Of a stretch of 29,950 nt of DNA, positions 21,476 through 29,826 are shown piece by piece; positions within the stretch are counted from its first letter, which is position 1; each line of letters begins with the position of its first letter. The position numbers and the translations under genes were made by a program. The notes under the pieces were generated by a model, which had not been told where the DNA came from, ran no database searches, and saw only the letters and a program-made list of their open reading frames with translations. This DNA is from an uncultured Coriobacteriia bacterium (GTDB lineage: Bacteria; Actinomycetota; Coriobacteriia; Coriobacteriales; QAMH01): NCBI GenBank assembly GCA_902478425.1, contig CABSKV010000006.1, forward strand, positions 1 to 29,950, read 5' to 3'.

Positions 21476-22999
21476 ATGAGACCAATGGAATTCGCGAAGC
21501 GGACGGCGGCCAACAAGGCCATCGACTACTTTATGGAAGACCCCATTCCGCGCATCGAGAGCATGATGGCAACCGTCAACAAGATATTGCCCGACGCGCT
21601 CTTTCCGTCGCAGCGCAAGGCGTTCAACAAGGCTATCGAAGAGCGTAACAACTGGTATCAGCTCATCTGCCGCGTTGCCGACCTTGACCCGGAGGTCGCG
21701 ACGGGCCTGCTCAAGTGCTTCTTGACCGAGGCCAACCTCGTTGCCTGGGACAAGCAGGAGAGGTCACGCGAGAAGTACCAGTGCAACGTGCCGTGGGCCG
21801 TGCTGCTCGATCCGACGAGCGCCTGCAACCTGCATTGTACGGGCTGCTGGGCAGCCGAATACGGCCATAAGCTCAACTTGAGCTATGACGACATCGACTC
21901 CATCATCAATCAGGCAAACGAGCTCGGCACGCACATCTTCATCTACACCGGTGGCGAGCCGCTCGTGCGCAAGGCCGACCTCATCAAGTTGTGCGATGCG
22001 CATCCGGATTCCGCCTTCCTCTGTTTCACCAACGCCACGCTCATCGACGAGGCCTTTGTCGAGGAAGTCGCGCGCGTGAAGAACTTCGTGCCGATCATCT
22101 CGGCCGAGGGCAGCGAGGAGACCACCGACGCGCGCCGCGGTGCCGGCACGTATCAGAAGATCGACAAGGCGATGGATTTGCTCAAGGCACGCGGCGTGCC
22201 CTTCGGCGTCTCGATTTGCTATACGAGCCAAAACGCCGATGCGGTGTGCACCGAGGAGTACTACGACTGGCTCATCGACAAGGGCGTCTTCTTCGCCTGG
22301 ATCTTCACCTACATGCCCGTGGGCAAGGATTCGCCGGCCGAGCTCATGCCCACGCCCGAGCAGCGTGAGATGCTGTATCGCTTCAACCACCAGATGCGTC
22401 ACGAGAAGCCGCTGCTCACGCTCGACTTCCAGAACGACGGCGAGTTCGTCGGCGGCTGCATCGCCGGCGGGCGCCGCTACCTGCACATCAACGCCAACGG
22501 CGATGTCGAGCCCTGCGTGTTCATCCACTACTCCAACGTCAACATCCATGACGTGAGCCTGCTCGACGCGCTGCACTCGCCGCTGTTCATGGGCTACTAC
22601 CATGGCCAGCCCTTCAACGACAACCACCTGCGTCCCTGCCCGATGCTCGAGAATCCCGAGTGCATCGAGAAGCTCGTCGAAGATTCGGGTGCGCACTCGA
22701 CCGACTTGGTCCAGGAAGAGACGGTTTACGAGCTCACCGCCAAGACGCGTCCCATGGCGCAGAAGTGGGCGCCGGTTGCCGAGCGCATCTGGACCGACGA
22801 GACCGACGAGCGCGCCTCCGAGCGTCACCGCAACGATTTGGGCCAGGCCACGTCGGACCTCAAGAAGTTCGAGCGCGACGGGCGCGTCGTGCACAGCGCC
22901 TTCGACGAGGAGCGCGACCCGCGCAGCGTGGCTGATCGCGACAAGGAGATGGACCGCAAGCTGCGCGAGATCACCGAGAACGAGAAGGTGCTTGCCTAG
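21476..22999 (+). CDS. Radical SAM protein with SPASM-like C-terminal cysteines
   Basis: The 507-residue cytoplasmic protein has a helical N-terminal region (1-100). The radical SAM cluster motif is CNLHCTGC (Cys117, 121, 124), followed by YTGGEP (157-162). Later cysteines at 328, 347, 388 and 396 resemble a SPASM/twitch auxiliary-cluster region (CIAGGRRYLHINANGDVEPC). The C-terminal ~90 residues are highly charged. Start ATG 21476 follows AGGAGG that overlaps the TetR stop. Its position between a regulator and a molybdoenzyme suggests that it modifies or matures the enzyme, or acts on the same substrate; a peptide substrate is not visible. A typical SPASM protein modifies a peptide, so the target remains open. 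Confidence 0.88.
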   Translation: MRPMEFAKRTAANKAIDYFMEDPIPRIESMMATVNKILPDALFPSQRKAFNKAIEERNNWYQLICRVADLDPEVATGLLKCFLTEANLVAWDKQERSREKYQCNVPWAVLLDPTSACNLHCTGCWAAEYGHKLNLSYDDIDSIINQANELGTHIFIYTGGEPLVRKADLIKLCDAHPDSAFLCFTNATLIDEAFVEEVARVKNFVPIISAEGSEETTDARRGAGTYQKIDKAMDLLKARGVPFGVSICYTSQNADAVCTEEYYDWLIDKGVFFAWIFTYMPVGKDSPAELMPTPEQREMLYRFNHQMRHEKPLLTLDFQNDGEFVGGCIAGGRRYLHINANGDVEPCVFIHYSNVNIHDVSLLDALHSPLFMGYYHGQPFNDNHLRPCPMLENPECIEKLVEDSGAHSTDLVQEETVYELTAKTRPMAQKWAPVAERIWTDETDERASERHRNDLGQATSDLKKFERDGRVVHSAFDEERDPRSVADRDKEMDRKLREITENEKVLA

Positions 23000-23021
23000 C
23001 GCCGCCATGCATATCGCCAAA

Positions 23022-23038
23022 TCAGCCAGTCTGGCTGA
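23022..23038 (+). other. Small stem-loop before the molybdoenzyme gene
   Basis: TCAGCCA, GTC, TGGCTGA form a perfect 7-bp stem with a three-base loop. The stem-loop lies two bases before the GAGGAGGG ribosome site (23041-23048) and 14 bases before the start codon at 23053. It might affect translation or mRNA processing, or be a weak attenuator between two genes of one operon. Confidence 0.4.
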
Positions 23039-23052
23039 GTGAGGAGGGACAC

Positions 23053-25638
23053 ATGAGCGAGAGGAACCTGAGTCGCCGGTCGTTTTTGGCTGGCACGGCA
23101 GCCACGACGGCGGCCGCATGCCTGGGCACGGGGGCGCTCCCTGCCGCCAAGGCGCTGGCCGATAACGTCGACCCTGCCGGCGAGTGGGTGAGGACCACCT
23201 GCTCGCCCAACTGCACGGGCGCCTGCGGCCTGAAGGGCTTCGTGCACGAAGGCCAGATCAAGATGATATCGCAGGCATCCGACTACCCGTTCGAGCAGTA
23301 CAACCCGCGCGGCTGTCTCAAGGGCGTCTCCGTCAACACGATGCTCTATGGCCCGCACCGGCTCACCAAGCCGCTCGTCAAGAACGAGAGCACGGGCAAG
23401 ATGGAGGAGGCCGACTGGGACATGGCGCTTGACGCGGCCGCCGGCAAGCTGCGTGCCGTCATGGACAAGTACGGTCCGGAATCCGTGGGCGTCATCTGGC
23501 AGGTGCAGGGCACCGGCCACATCCAGAAGGGCTCGATTATCCGCCTCTCCAACATGATGGGCTGGTCGGCCATCGGCTGCTACGAGATGAACGGCGACCT
23601 GCCCATGTTCTGGCCCGAGACCTTCGGCGTGCAGAGCGAGGAGCTCGAGTCGTATTGCTGGGAGGACTCCAAGTACACGATGATCTTCGGCTCGAACGTC
23701 ATGGTCACGCGCCTTCCCGACGCGCACTTCCTCAACATCTCGCGCGAAAACGGCGGCAAGGTCGTGAACTTCGATCCCAACTACTCGGCCACGTCCGAGA
23801 AGTCAACCGAGTGGGTGCGCCTCAAGCCCGACACTGACGCGGCCTTCGCGCTGGCCGTCGCCAAGATCATCATCGACGACGGGCTCTACGATGAGGCGTT
23901 TTGCAAGAACTTCACCGACATGCCGCTGCTCGTGGACACGGCTACGGGCAAGCGCATCGAGGCCGCCAACGTGGCCGGGCTCTCGGCGTTTCCTGCGCCG
24001 GCATATCGCAGCACCTACGTGGCCGTCAATGCTGCGGGCGCTCCCTTCGCGGTCAATCCCGAGCGTTTGGGTGGCATGGAGGGCTGCACGCTCGAGTACA
24101 CGGGCGACATACGGCTCAAGGACGGCACGACGGTGCATGCCAAGAGCGGTTTCAGGCTGCTGCGCGAGAGCCTCGTGGGCAAGACGGCGTCGTGGGCAAG
24201 CGACACGACGAGCATCCCCGTCGAGACCATTGAGCGCATCGCGCATGAGTGCGCCACCATCAAGCCGATGCACATCATCTTCGGCGGCGCGGGCACGCAG
24301 TGGTACCACGGCGACCTCAAAGGCCGCTCGCTCGCGCTCATCGCGGCGCTCACCGGCAACATCGGCCAGCTCGGCGGAGGCATCTCGACTTACGTGGGCC
24401 AGTACAAGACGCGCTTCATTCCGGCGTCATGGTTCAATCCGCCGCGCATGAACAAGCATTCCATGTCCTTCCAGTACGCCGTCACCGGGCGTACCCCGAC
24501 GATGCAGCAAAACGCCTTTCCTCCCAATGGCCTCAAGGCACTTGTCGTGGGGTGGGGCAACCCGATGGATCAGCACAACGTCGCCAACTGGTTGCGCAGT
24601 GCCAAGGAGAGCGGCGAGCTCGAATGCCTCGTGACCCTCGACTTCCAGCGTACGACCACCGTCGACATGAGCGACGTGGCCCTGCCGGCGCCCAGCTGGT
24701 ACGAGAAGCTCGAGCTCACCACGACGCCGTTGCATCCGTGGGTGCAGCTCCAGCAGCAGATGGTCGACCCGCCGGGCGAGGCACGGCCGGAGATCTGGAT
24801 ATGCAAGGAGCTCGCCACGCACATCGACCCCTCGTATGCCGACCAGTGGCCGGTCTTCGACGAGTCACAGGCCGAGCAGGTCGCAAACGACGTGTTGGTC
24901 ACGCTCCTGGCCAATGGCGGCCCCTACGTCAACAAGCTTACGGCCGAGGACCTGCGCGTGGGGCCGGGCAAGCTCTGGCATGCCAACCCGGGCGAGAAGC
25001 GCATCCCGTTTTGGAGCCAGATCCACGAGGGCACGCCGTTTCCGAGCCAATCGCTTCCCAACGCGATCGACGTGACGGCACCATTCGTCAGGTCCGGACG
25101 CATCCAGTTCTATCGCGACGAGGACACCTTCCTCGAGCTCGGCGAGCAGCTTCCGTGCTATAAGCCCGCCTTCGAAGACACGGAGTACAAGGACGATCCC
25201 GAGGCGCGCATCAACTATCCGCTCGCGTTCATTACGCGCAACAGCACGTATCGCGTGCATTCCACCTACGTGAACAATCCCTTCATGCTCGAGCTGCAAA
25301 ACAGCATGCCCAAGATCTTCATGAATCCCGACGACGCCAAGGAGCGTGGCCTGGAGGCAGGCGACTTGGTCGAGGCGTACAACAGCCGCGGCAAGTGCCA
25401 AGGCGGCCTCGTGCTCGACCCGGGCATGTATCCCGGCCAGGCGATTTTCGATCAAGGTTGGTGGAGCGAGTACATGGACGGCGACAGCTACAACTCGCTC
25501 ATCTACCCGTGGATCAATCCCACCAACGAGGTGTATTACCTCTCGGGCGTATGGTCGCCGAACATGGCATGGAACGAGTGCGCATGTAACGTCCGTCTCT
25601 TGCGAAAGGGCGGGGCGCGTAAGGAGGTCATGCAATGA
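23053..25638 (+). CDS. Tat-exported molybdopterin oxidoreductase, DMSO reductase family
   Basis: The 861-residue catalytic subunit begins with a twin-arginine signal (SRRSFLAG, residues 7-14; likely cleavage after Ala36), so it is exported folded with its cofactor. A [4Fe-4S] site follows at Cys50, 54, 58 and 88. The segment NGDLPMFWPETFG aligns by eye with the CDLPPASP region of NarG that supplies the molybdenum-ligating Asp222; Asp182 here would be the equivalent, which points to class II-like (NarG/SerA/EBDH) enzymes. It is followed by FGSNVMVTRLPDAHFL, also class II-like. The C-terminal domain has the dinucleotide-binding fold. It forms an operon with Fe-S and NrfD subunits. The substrate cannot be inferred. 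No TorD/NarJ-type chaperone gene is present. Confidence 0.9.
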   Translation: MSERNLSRRSFLAGTAATTAAACLGTGALPAAKALADNVDPAGEWVRTTCSPNCTGACGLKGFVHEGQIKMISQASDYPFEQYNPRGCLKGVSVNTMLYGPHRLTKPLVKNESTGKMEEADWDMALDAAAGKLRAVMDKYGPESVGVIWQVQGTGHIQKGSIIRLSNMMGWSAIGCYEMNGDLPMFWPETFGVQSEELESYCWEDSKYTMIFGSNVMVTRLPDAHFLNISRENGGKVVNFDPNYSATSEKSTEWVRLKPDTDAAFALAVAKIIIDDGLYDEAFCKNFTDMPLLVDTATGKRIEAANVAGLSAFPAPAYRSTYVAVNAAGAPFAVNPERLGGMEGCTLEYTGDIRLKDGTTVHAKSGFRLLRESLVGKTASWASDTTSIPVETIERIAHECATIKPMHIIFGGAGTQWYHGDLKGRSLALIAALTGNIGQLGGGISTYVGQYKTRFIPASWFNPPRMNKHSMSFQYAVTGRTPTMQQNAFPPNGLKALVVGWGNPMDQHNVANWLRSAKESGELECLVTLDFQRTTTVDMSDVALPAPSWYEKLELTTTPLHPWVQLQQQMVDPPGEARPEIWICKELATHIDPSYADQWPVFDESQAEQVANDVLVTLLANGGPYVNKLTAEDLRVGPGKLWHANPGEKRIPFWSQIHEGTPFPSQSLPNAIDVTAPFVRSGRIQFYRDEDTFLELGEQLPCYKPAFEDTEYKDDPEARINYPLAFITRNSTYRVHSTYVNNPFMLELQNSMPKIFMNPDDAKERGLEAGDLVEAYNSRGKCQGGLVLDPGMYPGQAIFDQGWWSEYMDGDSYNSLIYPWINPTNEVYYLSGVWSPNMAWNECACNVRLLRKGGARKEVMQ

Positions 25639-26312
25639 GATACGCAATGGCCATAGACCTCGACCGCTGCATAGGGTGCAGAACCTGCGCGGTCATCTGC
25701 AAGGATCACAACGCGGAGCCCCGTGGCATCTGGTGGAACCGCGTCTTCTCGCCGGGCGCTCCCGAATACGGCACTTCGGTGATCGTGGACGGCATGCCGC
25801 GCATGGAGTTTTTGCCCATCAGCTGCCAGCACTGCGAGAACGCGCCGTGCCAGCAGGTGTGCCCGACGGGCGCGACCTACACCGATGACACGGGCACCGT
25901 GCTCGTCGACTACGAGAAGTGCATCGGCTGCCGCTACTGCATCACGGCATGCCCGTACGAGGTGCGCCAGTTCAACTGGAGCAAGCCCGATGGCGTCGAG
26001 GGCATTGACGGCGAATACCGCTGGGGATACCCGGAGGATTATCGCCAGGACGGGCATCTCGTCTACACGCCGGTACGTCCCGAGGGCGTGGTCGAGAAGT
26101 GCACCTTCTGCGTGCAGTACACCAACCAGGGAGGCATTCCCGCCTGCTGCACGGGCTGCCCGGCAAACGCCCGTATCTTCGGCGATATCGAGGATCCGGA
26201 GTCGGAGATCTCGCAGTACCTCTCTGGGCGTGAGTGGCTCGTCCTCGGCGAGTCGCATGGCACCGAGCCCAAGGTGTACTACCTGCCTTCCAAGCGCGGA
26301 GAGGGGGAGTAA
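25635..26312 (+). CDS. Four-cluster ferredoxin-type electron-transfer subunit (DmsB/NrfC-like)
   Basis: The 225-residue protein has four cysteine groups: CIGCRTCAVIC near the N-terminus, CQHCENAPCQQVCP, CIGCRYCITACP, and CTFCVQYTNQGGIPACCTGCP. These are the ligands for four [4Fe-4S] clusters in the family that links molybdoenzymes to membrane anchors. It has no signal of its own and is presumably exported with the Tat-bearing catalytic subunit. The start overlaps the previous stop (ATGA) and AAGGAGG is in place. It is shorter than NarH/SerB-type partners but normal for DmsB/PsrB-type subunits, consistent with the NrfD-type anchor encoded next. Confidence 0.94.
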   Translation: MRYAMAIDLDRCIGCRTCAVICKDHNAEPRGIWWNRVFSPGAPEYGTSVIVDGMPRMEFLPISCQHCENAPCQQVCPTGATYTDDTGTVLVDYEKCIGCRYCITACPYEVRQFNWSKPDGVEGIDGEYRWGYPEDYRQDGHLVYTPVRPEGVVEKCTFCVQYTNQGGIPACCTGCPANARIFGDIEDPESEISQYLSGREWLVLGESHGTEPKVYYLPSKRGEGE

Positions 26313-26314
26313 CC

Positions 26315-27616
26315 ATGACGGAGCAAACTCAGAAAACAAGGAAATGGCCCATCATCCTGACCGTGGTCTTCATCGCGGTGGGATGCGCGGCGTGGATATG
26401 CCAGCTCACAATGGGGCTACTCGTCGGGTCGGGCATGAGCAACACCTTCGCGTGGGGCCTCATGATCGCGGTCTTCGCCTTCCTGGTCGGCTTCGGAGCC
26501 GGTAGCCAGTTCGTCGCGTCCTACATCGTGCTCGCCAATCGCAAGGACCTCATGCCCTACGTCAAGATCGCGCAGGCCATCGCGCTTGCCGGTGCTATCG
26601 GCGCGGGCGTGGCGATTCTCATCGATTTGGGGCACCCGGCGCACATCATGTCGATGCTCACGGGGCCCAACCCCACATCTGCGCTTACCTGGGACATGAT
26701 CGCGTTGTCGGTGTTCATCGTCATCGCGATCATCAACGTGATCGCCGTGACGCGAAACAGCAAGGCGCTCAAGTTCTGGATGGTGCTGGGCCTCATCAGC
26801 GCGTTTGCGCTGCAGCTCGTCGAGGGCCTGCTCTTCGCGCTCATGGAGGCGCGCATCTGGTGGCATAGCTTCATCATGCCCGTCGACTTCATCGTCGTCG
26901 CCGTGGTATGCGGCCTTGCCATCGCGGTCATCGTCTGCGCGCTCAAGAAGGACGAGTTCAAGCCCGAGGCGCTGCACGATCTGAGCTTCCTGCTCGCGGT
27001 GGCCATCATCGTCCACCTGGTGCTTGCCGTCATCGAGCTCGCCCTCGTGTGCTTCGGCGGCAGCGCGGCCGATGGCGGGGCGCTGGCGGCAATCGGAAGC
27101 ACCTGGCTGCTCTACGTGCTCGAGCTCGGTCTGCCGCTGGCTGCCGTGTTCGTGCTGCTGCTCGGCAAGAAGGATCCCGCCAAGAGCATGCTCACGGGTG
27201 GCGTGCTGGTCGTCATCGGCATGTTCTGCCATAGGCTCATGCTGCTCTATCCGGCCTTTGCCAGCCCCGTGCTCTACGTGCCGCTGTCCAACGAGCCATC
27301 CCCGAGCTGGCCGCTGCCTGCCTCGACGGGCCTGTACGACCAGACGGGCAATGCCTTCGAGATCGCGCAGGGCTATGTCCCCAACTTCTTCGAGTGGGCG
27401 AGCATGTTGCTGCCGCTGGGCATCGCGTTGGCGGTCTTCCTTGTCGCGATGTGGTTCATCGGCAAGATTGGCAAGCCGGCCGCTGCCAAGGTAGACGGTG
27501 CGCAAGCGGGCGTCGAGGTGAAGAAGACGGTCGAGGTGCGCGAGGTGACAGACGAACCCGGTGCCATCGAGGTGGAGGAAGTCATCGCCGAGGACGAGAC
27601 GGGAGAGGACCAATGA
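26315..27616 (+). CDS. NrfD/PsrC-type membrane anchor subunit
   Basis: The 433-residue protein has about nine to ten membrane helices up to residue ~395 and a charged tail rich in Glu and Val (to EDETGEDQ). The pattern (GFGAGSQFVASYIVLANRKDLMPYVKIAQAIALAGAIGAG, then DLGHP) is typical of NrfD/PsrC/DmsC-type quinone-interacting anchors that pass electrons between menaquinone and the Fe-S subunit. ATG 26315 follows GGGGGAG. It is the third gene of the complex and overlaps the flavodoxin gene by four bases (ATGA). Direction of electron flow (quinol-driven reduction or substrate oxidation) is not shown by sequence. Confidence 0.88.
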   Translation: MTEQTQKTRKWPIILTVVFIAVGCAAWICQLTMGLLVGSGMSNTFAWGLMIAVFAFLVGFGAGSQFVASYIVLANRKDLMPYVKIAQAIALAGAIGAGVAILIDLGHPAHIMSMLTGPNPTSALTWDMIALSVFIVIAIINVIAVTRNSKALKFWMVLGLISAFALQLVEGLLFALMEARIWWHSFIMPVDFIVVAVVCGLAIAVIVCALKKDEFKPEALHDLSFLLAVAIIVHLVLAVIELALVCFGGSAADGGALAAIGSTWLLYVLELGLPLAAVFVLLLGKKDPAKSMLTGGVLVVIGMFCHRLMLLYPAFASPVLYVPLSNEPSPSWPLPASTGLYDQTGNAFEIAQGYVPNFFEWASMLLPLGIALAVFLVAMWFIGKIGKPAAAKVDGAQAGVEVKKTVEVREVTDEPGAIEVEEVIAEDETGEDQ

Positions 27617-27661
27617 AACCGATGAAAAGGACACTCACCCCTGCTGCTGAGCACCGCTCTC
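27613..27661 (+). pseudogene. Out-of-frame lipoprotein signal peptide of the flavodoxin
   Basis: Two ATGs (27613, 27622) with GGAGAGG upstream open a frame that stops after 44 residues. Removing one C from the CCCC run at 27638-27641 joins the second ATG to the flavodoxin frame and gives MKRTLTLLLSTALVVCAALC followed by IAGC, a perfect lipoprotein signal with lipobox. The gene therefore carries a one-base insertion, real or artefactual. Confidence 0.75.
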
Positions 27662-28258
27662 GTGGTTTGCGCCGCGTTGTGCATCGCGGGCTGTGGTGGC
27701 CAGCAGGCATCCTCTACGTCGGCATCGTCCTCTGCATCGAGTGCTGATGCGGAGGCACAGGGCAAGACGCTCGTGGTCTACTACTCGGCAACGGGCAATA
27801 CCGCCTCCATCGCCCATTCGATTGCCGACGAGACCGGCGCGGACATCTTCGACATCCAGCCCGCTCAGCCCTATACGAGCGAGGACCTCGACTACGATAA
27901 CCCGGAGAGCCGCGTTTCCAAGGAGCACGCCGACGTTGCCTTGCGCGATGTCGCGCTCGTACAGGAGACGCCCGATGACTGGGCGAGTTACGAGACCGTG
28001 CTCATCGGATACCCGATCTGGTGGGGCGAGGCCGCGTATCCCGTCGCGAGTTTCGTCAGGGCCAACGATTTCACGGACAAGTCGGTCATACCGTTTTGCA
28101 CGTCGGCGTCCTCTGACATCGGCAACAGCGCCGAGCAGCTTTCCGAGCTCACGAAGAGCGGCGTCTGGCTGGGCGGTATGCGCTTTCCGGCAGATGTCAA
28201 CGAGGACGAGACCTTGCAGTGGATTGACGACCTCGGTCTCGAGAAGCAGAATCTGTAG
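27662..28258 (+). CDS. Flavodoxin-family protein (probable lipoprotein with frameshifted 5' end)
   Basis: The intact frame encodes 198 residues. After a cysteine-rich stretch (IAGCGG) and a Ser/Ala linker comes a flavodoxin domain: TLVVYYSATGNTASIAHSIA (phosphate-binding loop of FMN), GYPIWWGEAAYPVASF and FCTSASSDIGNS. It resembles the Flavodoxin_4 type. The domain is complete. GTG 27662 has no ribosome site, and the true start is almost certainly ATG 27613 or 27622 with a frameshift (see adjacent entry). As a lipoprotein it would be anchored outside the membrane, where it could exchange electrons with the exported molybdoenzyme. Overlap with the anchor gene (ATGA) places it in the same operon. 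Confidence 0.85.
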   Translation: MVCAALCIAGCGGQQASSTSASSSASSADAEAQGKTLVVYYSATGNTASIAHSIADETGADIFDIQPAQPYTSEDLDYDNPESRVSKEHADVALRDVALVQETPDDWASYETVLIGYPIWWGEAAYPVASFVRANDFTDKSVIPFCTSASSDIGNSAEQLSELTKSGVWLGGMRFPADVNEDETLQWIDDLGLEKQNL

Positions 28259-28285
28259 CGTGCGGTTGGGAGAGGGGAGCGTGTT

Positions 28286-29236
28286 ATGATCGAGATATTC
28301 AAGACCGAAAACGGCACGCTCAGGCAGCTTGACGCGGTCGAGCCGGGCTGCTGGGTCAACGTCTGCGCCATCACCGCAGAGGATGCGGCGTGGCTCTCGG
28401 CCAACCTCGACGTCTCGGACGACTTCCTCTCGGCGATGAGCGACCGTGACGAGGTCTCGCGCGCCGACAAGGACGTCAAGCGCAAGCAGGCGCTCGTCAT
28501 CGTCGACTACCCGGCCGACGATGAGAAAGAGGAGCTCATTGACCCGGAGGTCGCGCAGTTCGTCACCGAGCCCCTCTCGATTCTGCTCATCGAGGACCCA
28601 GGTGTCATCGTGACGGCGTCGACTGCCGCGTGCGGCATCATCACCAAGCTGAGGGGCGATGCCGACGTGCGTATCGTCACGTCAAAGCGCACGCGCTTCT
28701 TGCTCGACGTGCTCTACGAGGTTTCGAAGAGCTATATCGAGGCGCTGCGCACGCTCGAGAAGCATACCGTGAACCTCGAGCGCAAGTTGCGCAAGAGGCA
28801 GAAGAACACCGGTCTCATGAACATGCTCAGCATCGAGAAGTCGCTGCTCTACATGTCGACGTCGCTCAAGAGTTGCGAGCCCACGCTCGAGGCAATCCAG
28901 CGCGGCGACTTCGTCGATCTCTTCGATGGTGACAAGGAGCTGTTCTCGCTCGTCATCATCGAGTACAAGCAGGCCGCCGAGATGTGTGCCATCTACACCG
29001 ACGTCATCACCAAGGCCATGGACGCGTTTTCGAGCGTGATCAACAACAACATGAACGCCGCCATGAGCGTTCTCACCACCATCACGCTCGTGTTGTCCAT
29101 CCCCACGGCCGTCTTCAGCTTCTACGGCATGAACACCAATCTGCTGCCGCTGGCGGACTCGTGGATATTCCCCATGCTGCTCTCGTTCGCGCTGGCCGCG
29201 ATCGCGACGGTGCTCGTCTTGCGCTTCAAACGCTAG
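28286..29236 (+). CDS. corA: CorA-type magnesium/divalent-cation channel
   Basis: The 316-residue protein has a large cytoplasmic N-terminal domain with a long, charged stalk helix (~150-260) and two C-terminal helices. The signature Gly-Met-Asn occurs at 281-283 in YGMNTN, at the end of the first helix. This is the selectivity motif of CorA, a pentameric Mg2+ channel. The tail after the second helix is basic (LRFKR), also typical. ATG 28286 has GAGGGGAG upstream. It is separated from the flavodoxin by 27 bases, so it could be co-transcribed with the molybdoenzyme cluster, though there is no functional reason for that. Its stop codon overlaps the convergent methyltransferase stop. Confidence 0.92.
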   Translation: MIEIFKTENGTLRQLDAVEPGCWVNVCAITAEDAAWLSANLDVSDDFLSAMSDRDEVSRADKDVKRKQALVIVDYPADDEKEELIDPEVAQFVTEPLSILLIEDPGVIVTASTAACGIITKLRGDADVRIVTSKRTRFLLDVLYEVSKSYIEALRTLEKHTVNLERKLRKRQKNTGLMNMLSIEKSLLYMSTSLKSCEPTLEAIQRGDFVDLFDGDKELFSLVIIEYKQAAEMCAIYTDVITKAMDAFSSVINNNMNAAMSVLTTITLVLSIPTAVFSFYGMNTNLLPLADSWIFPMLLSFALAAIATVLVLRFKR

Positions 29237-29826
29237 CGCTTCGTTCCGCCGAAGAAGTACGTGAACGGCGTGTCCGCCACCATGTCAATCTCGAACACGT
29301 TTTGCCAGACGCGCAGCGCCTCGCGTGCGGGTGGCAGGTTGCTCGTGACGTCATGCGGCACGTTGGCGTGATGCTCATTGAGCGTGGCGCGGCCCATGCC
29401 GTGTGCGACGAGGAAACGGCCCTGCGGCACGAGCAGCGATGCACTCGCTTCGACGAGGGCGGCCTTGTCGAGTATGTGCGGGTAGGCGTTGTAGATGACC
29501 ATGACGTCGAATGGCTCGTCACTTGTGAAGTCGAGGATGTCGCGACACTCGAAGCGCAGGCGTTCGGCCGGCACGTCGGAAAAGCTCGTGCGAGCGCAGT
29601 CGAGCATCCTTTCCGAGAGGTCGAGAGCGACGATGGATGCGGTTCCCAACTCGAGGTAGGCGCGCTCCATGATGCCCGTGCCGCAGCCGACGTCGAGCAC
29701 GCGCGAGCCTTCGTGCACGCCGGCGAGCTGCGCGACCATGAGGTGCTTGGTTCCGGCTGGCTCGGCCTGCTCGTTCCAGTTCGCAGCGCGCTCGTCGAAG
29801 TAGGCGCCGATCTTGCCGATGCTCAT
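29233..29826 (-). CDS. Class I SAM-dependent methyltransferase
   Basis: The 197-residue cytoplasmic protein has the Rossmann-fold motif I VLDVGCGTGIMERAYLELG at about residues 43-61, motif II region IVALDLSERML, and a motif III-like acidic segment followed by MVIYNAYPHI. The acceptor is unknown. It is convergent with corA, the two stop codons sharing CTAG at 29233-29236. Its ATG overlaps the stop of an upstream ABC ATPase (ATGA), so it belongs to an ABC transporter operon. In such settings it may methylate a metal-binding or tetrapyrrole compound, but that is speculation. Confidence 0.9.
   Translation of the reverse strand: MSIGKIGAYFDERAANWNEQAEPAGTKHLMVAQLAGVHEGSRVLDVGCGTGIMERAYLELGTASIVALDLSERMLDCARTSFSDVPAERLRFECRDILDFTSDEPFDVMVIYNAYPHILDKAALVEASASLLVPQGRFLVAHGMGRATLNEHHANVPHDVTSNLPPAREALRVWQNVFEIDMVADTPFTYFFGGTKR

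Noticed and set aside
23053..25638. Catechol dehydroxylase of the Eggerthella type
   Set aside because: The host group fits, but the NarG-like NGDLP segment, Tat signal, DmsB-type subunit and NrfD anchor argue for a class II-like respiratory complex instead. Kept open only as a phylogeny check.
27638..27650. Programmed +1 ribosomal frameshift at the C-run
   Set aside because: A CCC-C sequence can promote +1 slippage, but there is no adjacent stop codon or rare codon to promote it, and a simple one-base insertion or sequencing error is more likely.
29233..29236. Convergent stop codons sharing CTAG
   Set aside because: Compact, but common in dense bacterial genomes and not informative by itself.
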